NCBI RefSeq assembly: GCF_004571175.1
Contig: NZ_CP038273.1
Location: forward strand, 186,001-250,000
Source: Legionella israelensis
Lineage (GTDB): Bacteria > Pseudomonadota > Gammaproteobacteria > Legionellales > Legionellaceae
Length of the DNA stretch: 64,000 bases
Direction: 5' to 3'
This document shows, one piece after another, positions 59,444-64,000 of the stretch. Position numbers and translations under genes: made by a program. A model generated the notes under the pieces. It was given only the letters and a program-made list of their open reading frames with translations. It did no database searches and was not told the origin of the DNA. Positions within the stretch are counted from its first letter, which is position 1. The number at the start of each line of letters is the position of its first letter.

Positions 59444-59949
59444 ATACGCAAAAAGGCGCAACTCTTGCAGTTTCATTACTGCTTTTATTGGTGATTACCT
59501 TGTTAGGCGTAAGTGCCATGCAGGTCACCCATATGGAAGAAAAAATGAGTTCCAACCTGCAGGATAAATTATTATCGTTTTCCTCTGCCGAATCCGCGCT
59601 CAGAGCTGGGGAGAAATGGGTCTTGAATCAACCTACAGAACCCAAAGTGCATGCCACTTGTCCTTCACATCCTTGCGTACAGGAGCGAAAGTACAATATA
59701 GATTTTACACAACAAAATACATCATGGTGGACAGCTCATTCCGCAGTCTACCCTGCCAGTCTGAGTGATATAGCCACTCCTCCACGTTATTTCATTGAAT
59801 TTATGCAATTTATTCCAGACGCACCTGTCGTAGGAAGCTCTTCTGTTAAAAGCACGGGTGTATTTTATTATCAAATTACTGCTCGAGGTACAGGAGCTAC
59901 AAATGATTCTGTCAGTATTTTGCAAACCACCGTTGCAAGGAGATACTGA
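59440..59949 (+). CDS. pilX: Type IV pilus minor pilin PilX
   Basis: The 169-residue protein begins MNTQKGATLAVSLLLLLVIT, with a prepilin leader and no Glu at +5, which is normal for PilX. TLLGVSAMQVTHMEEKMSS is the conserved PilX helix. I chose the ATG at 59440, which overlaps the pilW stop by 4 bases; an upstream in-frame start at 59398 gives a long extension that does not look like a leader peptide. Confidence 0.87.
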   Translation: MNTQKGATLAVSLLLLLVITLLGVSAMQVTHMEEKMSSNLQDKLLSFSSAESALRAGEKWVLNQPTEPKVHATCPSHPCVQERKYNIDFTQQNTSWWTAHSAVYPASLSDIATPPRYFIEFMQFIPDAPVVGSSSVKSTGVFYYQITARGTGATNDSVSILQTTVARRY

Positions 59950-62900
59950 TGCTTAAACTTCGTTTATGTGCATCTTTTTTTACCGGTTGGCTATGCATTA
60001 ACATGCTGATTGCAGCGCCCCTGAATATATCACAAACACCTTTATTTCTTACGGACAGTGTTCCACCATTAACAATGCTTGTTATAGGTCGTGATCATAA
60101 ACTTTATTTTGAAGCTTATAACGATGTTTCTGATGTAAATGGCGATGGACAAATCGATTTGAAGTTTATACCGAGCATCGATTACTACGGTTATTTCGAC
60201 AGTTATAAATGTTATGCCTATGACAGTGCCAACCAATATTTCTACCCTGTTTCCAAGTCCGCTACCAAACAATGTTCCGGAAACTGGAGTGGTAATTTTT
60301 TGAATTATATTACCACTGCAAGGCTGGACGCGATACGTAAGGTTCTCTACGGTGGTTATCGCGCAATTGACAGCGAAAATGAAACCATTCTGCAACGCAC
60401 ATACATTCCGCAGGACGGTCATAGCTGGGGAAAAGAATACAACAGCGCTGCTGTAGACGGTTATAACATCAGTGACTATACACCTCTATCGGCACCTTCC
60501 TCTTCCACAAGCTATCATCTTTTTGCCAATACCACACTGAGAAACGGTACGGCTGCTCCATTGTTAAGGGTTGCCCCAAATCAACCTTACAGAATCTGGG
60601 AGTGGGTTAGTATAGAAAGACCAGTGGCAGGAAGTCGAGCCTTGAATGGAAGCTCAGGTCCTCTCATAAGTGGCATTCAGGATTATGTCGTACGCGTTAA
60701 AGTTTGTGATGCAACGGTGGGATTGGAAGCTAACTGTCGTGTCTATCCTAATGGGGAATATAAACCCATAGGTCTGTTACAGGAATTCGGCGAAAATGAC
60801 GCTATGCTTTTTGGCTTAATTACAGGAAGTTATACCAACAATCTCGCTGGCGGAGTTTTACGTAAAAATATTTCATCCATTACCGATGAAATTAATTTAA
60901 ATACTGGACAGTTTACCGCTTTAAATGGGATCATCGCGACATTAGACAAACTTACGGTGACTGGTTTTCAGACGGATTACACCTATAGCTGCGGCTGGAT
61001 AACAACACGTAATATTAATAATGGTGAATGTGAAATGTGGGGAAATCCCATTGCAGAAATGATGTATGAAGCGACTCGTTATTTTGCAGGGAAAAATTCA
61101 CCAACTTCCAGTTATAATTATTCCAGTGGAACGGATAGCAGCCTGGGCCTTGCCAAACCTTCCTGGCAAAACCCATACAATGAATATCCTCGCTGCTCAA
61201 CTGCAAATATGTTGGTGATCAGTGATCTATATCCTTCATATGACAGCAATTTAATCCCTGGCAGTTATTTTAACAGTTTCACTGGTGATTTAGATAATTT
61301 TAATGCGTCCCAACTGGCACAAACCATTTTTTCAGGTGAAGGTTTTAGCAGTTTACTGGCTTTTATTGGGCAATCCGGCAGCAATATCGATGGCGCTCCC
61401 ACTCCTAAAACTGTCAACAGCTTCAGTAATATTCGCGGTCTTGCTCCACAGGAAGCTAATTCTGAAGGAAGTTATTATAGTGCGGCCGTTTCTTATTATG
61501 CCTGGATCAATGATATCAATAGCGCTCAAGGGAAACAAAGCGTCAAATCATACATCGCAGCTCTTTCATCTCCTTTACCGGAATTTAAATTCAACGTTGG
61601 TGATAACCTTATCCGTATTGTTCCTTTCGCCAAGTCAGTAGGAGGCTTCAGTATCGATCCAACTCAAGGACAATATCAGCCTTCTAATAATATCGTTGAC
61701 GTTTACATTGATCAGCTTACCACAACATCAGCCGTTTTCCGTATTAATTTTGAAGATGTACAACAGGGTGCTGACTTTGACATGGATGCTATCGTTCAAT
61801 ACACCGTAACGGTGAATGCCGACAATACACTCACGGTTCATCTTGATTCCACCTATGCTGCTGGTTCCATTATACAACACATGGGATATGTGATTTCCGG
61901 GACAACAGAAGATGGTGTCTATCTTGAAGTAAGGGATTTTGATACTGCAGAAGGTAATGATCCGGATTATTTTCTTGATACTCCGCCTGGTCAATTACCT
62001 GGCCAGCTTTGGCAGGACGGGGCTGCTTTACCTCTTTCAGCAACACGTACATTTACTCCCAGCAATCAACCGGCAGCCATCACATTAAAGTCTCCTTTAT
62101 GGTATACTGCTAAATGGGGAGGATTTAACGATACTAACGGCAACAACATTCCTGACCAAGCCTCCGAATGGGATACTACAGGTAACGGAGATCCCGATAA
62201 TTATTTCCTCATCACGAATGCTACCAGCTTACGGGAACAAATTGCCAAGGTATTCGAGCAAATCATTGAGCGAACAGGATCATTTTCATCGGCTGCTTTA
62301 AGCAGCGGTTTTCTGGCAGAAAATACTCGTATTTATCAAGCCATATTCCGTACAAAAGACTGGAGCGGGCAGTTGCTGGCTTTTGCTATTGATCCAGCTA
62401 CAGGTAACATTTTAAGAAATGGAAGCGGGCCTATGGGTTCACTATGGGATGCTTCTCAAACCTTACAGAGCCAGAATTTTGATTCAGGCAGACGGATAAT
62501 TACCTATAAACCCTCGACTCAAATAGGTATCCCATTCCGTTGGCCGGCGAATGAAGCCTCTCCAGGGCTATCCGAAATGGATATAGCTCAGATTACGGCA
62601 TTAAATACGAACCCGACAACAGCCACTGTCGATAATCTCGGACAGGCAAGACTCGAATACATTCGGGGCAATAAAGCTCAGGAAGTTCAAAATGGAGGAA
62701 CGTTCAGAGATAGGATAACACCTCTGGGAGATATCATTAATTCAACCCCCATTTCTGTAGCTCAGCCTGAGCAACAGTACCCTCTTATCTGGATCGATGG
62801 AGCTCCAGAAAATAACGTATCCTATACTACCTTTAAGGAAAATAATGCAAATCGAAAAAATGTCATTTATGTCGGCGCCAATGATGGCATACTGCATGCT

Positions 62901-64000
62901 TTTGACGCTGACAATGGAAGTGAGTTGTTTGCCTATATTCCGGCGAAAATCATATCCTCTTTACCACAATTGACTTCACAGGATTACAATCATCGCTATT
63001 TTGTTGATGGCTCCCCTACGGTCATTGACGCTCTGGTTAATAACCAGTGGCGAACGGTTCTTGCTGCGGGACTGAATGGAGGAGGACAAGCGGTATATGC
63101 ATTAGATATTACCGATCCCAATCAGTTTAACGAGGCCTCTGCTGATAACATTGTGCTTTGGGAATTCACTGACGCCGATGATCCTGATCTTGGCCTCACC
63201 TACAGTCAACCTTCCATCGTAAGACTTGCTAACGGCAAGTGGGCAGCCATTTTTGGTAATGGATACAACAACACAGCGTCGGATAATTTTGTTAGCACCA
63301 CAGGCAATGCTGTCATTTACATTGTGGACATTGAAACCAAGGCCATTATTAAAAAATTTGACACAGGTGTTGGGATGAGTGCAGATCCACTAGCTCTTGG
63401 CAGACCCAATGGCATGTCAACGCCAATCATTGTAGACGTAGATGGCAATAGCATCGCCGACTTTATCTATGCAGGAGATATGTTTGGGAATTTATGGAAA
63501 ATAGACATTTCCGCTAATAATCCAAACAGTTGGGGCTTCAGCTTTAAACAAGGCAGTTCCCCTGCTCCTCTTTTTGTAGCCCAGGATGCAAATGGAAATC
63601 GTCAACCCATTACCTCACGCCCTATTGTATCCAGATTAAGTTTCAATCAATCGGCCTTTCAAGTTTATTTTGGTACAGGAAAATATTTGGAAGTATCCGA
63701 TAAAACGGATTTATCAATACAATCAGTCTATGCTTTACGTGACAATAATACCGGTGTCATCACTGGTCGATCTCAGCTAAGAGAGCAAACGATCATCTCG
63801 GAATCAGAGAATACCCGTATTACCAGCGAGAACTTGTTGGCAAACAATGATCGAGGGTGGTATCTGGATCTCATTGTGAATGGAGTAGCCCGAGGAGAAC
63901 GTGTGGTGTCCAACCTTGTTTTTCTCAATGATAAAATTATTTTTTCCACACTCATTCCCACCGATGACCCTTGTGATTTTGGAGGAGAAAGCTGGTTAAT
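59949..64000 (+). CDS. pilY1: PilY1 pilus tip adhesin/anti-retraction protein, 3' end beyond window
   Basis: The frame is open from ATG 59949 to the window edge (1350 codons), overlapping pilX by one base. A signal-like segment (ASFFTGWLCINMLIAA) is followed by GRDHKLYFEAYNDVSDVNGD, a classic PilY1 block. Three Ca2+-loop-like sites appear: D62-x-N-x-D-xxx-D70, FNDTNGNNIPDQASEWD around 728-741 and D1163-VDGNSIAD. NVIYVGANDGILHAFDADNG and YAGDMFGNLWKIDI mark the C-terminal beta-propeller. PilY1 acts with minor pilins at the pilus tip. The stop codon lies outside. Confidence 0.93.
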   Translation, partial: MLKLRLCASFFTGWLCINMLIAAPLNISQTPLFLTDSVPPLTMLVIGRDHKLYFEAYNDVSDVNGDGQIDLKFIPSIDYYGYFDSYKCYAYDSANQYFYPVSKSATKQCSGNWSGNFLNYITTARLDAIRKVLYGGYRAIDSENETILQRTYIPQDGHSWGKEYNSAAVDGYNISDYTPLSAPSSSTSYHLFANTTLRNGTAAPLLRVAPNQPYRIWEWVSIERPVAGSRALNGSSGPLISGIQDYVVRVKVCDATVGLEANCRVYPNGEYKPIGLLQEFGENDAMLFGLITGSYTNNLAGGVLRKNISSITDEINLNTGQFTALNGIIATLDKLTVTGFQTDYTYSCGWITTRNINNGECEMWGNPIAEMMYEATRYFAGKNSPTSSYNYSSGTDSSLGLAKPSWQNPYNEYPRCSTANMLVISDLYPSYDSNLIPGSYFNSFTGDLDNFNASQLAQTIFSGEGFSSLLAFIGQSGSNIDGAPTPKTVNSFSNIRGLAPQEANSEGSYYSAAVSYYAWINDINSAQGKQSVKSYIAALSSPLPEFKFNVGDNLIRIVPFAKSVGGFSIDPTQGQYQPSNNIVDVYIDQLTTTSAVFRINFEDVQQGADFDMDAIVQYTVTVNADNTLTVHLDSTYAAGSIIQHMGYVISGTTEDGVYLEVRDFDTAEGNDPDYFLDTPPGQLPGQLWQDGAALPLSATRTFTPSNQPAAITLKSPLWYTAKWGGFNDTNGNNIPDQASEWDTTGNGDPDNYFLITNATSLREQIAKVFEQIIERTGSFSSAALSSGFLAENTRIYQAIFRTKDWSGQLLAFAIDPATGNILRNGSGPMGSLWDASQTLQSQNFDSGRRIITYKPSTQIGIPFRWPANEASPGLSEMDIAQITALNTNPTTATVDNLGQARLEYIRGNKAQEVQNGGTFRDRITPLGDIINSTPISVAQPEQQYPLIWIDGAPENNVSYTTFKENNANRKNVIYVGANDGILHAFDADNGSELFAYIPAKIISSLPQLTSQDYNHRYFVDGSPTVIDALVNNQWRTVLAAGLNGGGQAVYALDITDPNQFNEASADNIVLWEFTDADDPDLGLTYSQPSIVRLANGKWAAIFGNGYNNTASDNFVSTTGNAVIYIVDIETKAIIKKFDTGVGMSADPLALGRPNGMSTPIIVDVDGNSIADFIYAGDMFGNLWKIDISANNPNSWGFSFKQGSSPAPLFVAQDANGNRQPITSRPIVSRLSFNQSAFQVYFGTGKYLEVSDKTDLSIQSVYALRDNNTGVITGRSQLREQTIISESENTRITSENLLANNDRGWYLDLIVNGVARGERVVSNLVFLNDKIIFSTLIPTDDPCDFGGESWL

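Overview
The window reads as a low-G+C gammaproteobacterial chromosome of the Legionella type. Core genes (lpxH, minC, rpsB-tsf-pyrH-frr, guaBA, gatCAB, rnpB, fis) are Legionella-like in protein sequence. Three large or odd ORFs (10084-12102, 51331-54666, 56466-57458) look like Dot/Icm type IV effectors: a CX5R phosphatase, a WipA/WipB-type phosphoesterase and a possible mono-ADP-ribosyltransferase. No rRNA, tRNA, CRISPR array, intact IS or prophage was seen. The assignment to genus is inference from protein resemblance, not from a search.

Layout, left to right. 1-6.6 kb: a coiled-coil ORF cut by the window edge, lpxH, minC, fadD and putA. 7-10 kb: a secreted L,D-transpeptidase-like protein, a ProQ/FinO RNA chaperone, ubiG and a divergent uracil-DNA-glycosylase-fold protein. 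10-12 kb: effector candidate 1. 12.2-18 kb: a tightly packed arginine succinyltransferase (AST) cluster (M20 hydrolase, astA, astD, astB, spermidine-synthase-fold protein). 18.6-21.7 kb: rpsB-tsf-pyrH-frr on the minus strand, with a structured rpsB-tsf spacer. 22-26 kb: Spy/CpxP-like periplasmic protein, map, glnD. 26.3-29.9 kb: guaB-guaA-tadA, overlapping. 30-31 kb: minDE. 31.5-34 kb: fadE. 34-38.7 kb: ugpA-ugpE-ugpC transporter followed by a DUF1189 membrane protein and an alpha/beta hydrolase. 38.8-42.3 kb: fused trpE(G) and clcA. 42.6-45.8 kb: gatCAB. 46-46.7 kb: fis and RNase P RNA. 47-49.9 kb: trmJ-iscS-iscU-like-iscA-like. 50-51.3 kb: suhB, then a structured, G+C-richer stretch with promoter-like and terminator-like ends. 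51.3-57.5 kb: effector candidate 2, a fatty-acid desaturase and effector candidate 3. 58-64 kb: the type IV pilus minor-pilin operon pilV-pilW-pilX-pilY1, with pilY1 running off the right edge.

Functionally the window pairs amino-acid and lipid catabolism (proline, arginine, fatty acids), which fits an intracellular bacterium living on amino acids, with translation and purine housekeeping and host-directed factors. The most unusual items are the possible R-S-E ADP-ribosyltransferase, the candidate ncRNA upstream of the WipB-like gene, an IscU homologue lacking all three scaffold cysteines, a UDG-fold protein lacking the catalytic aspartate, and an AST cluster lacking astC and astE.
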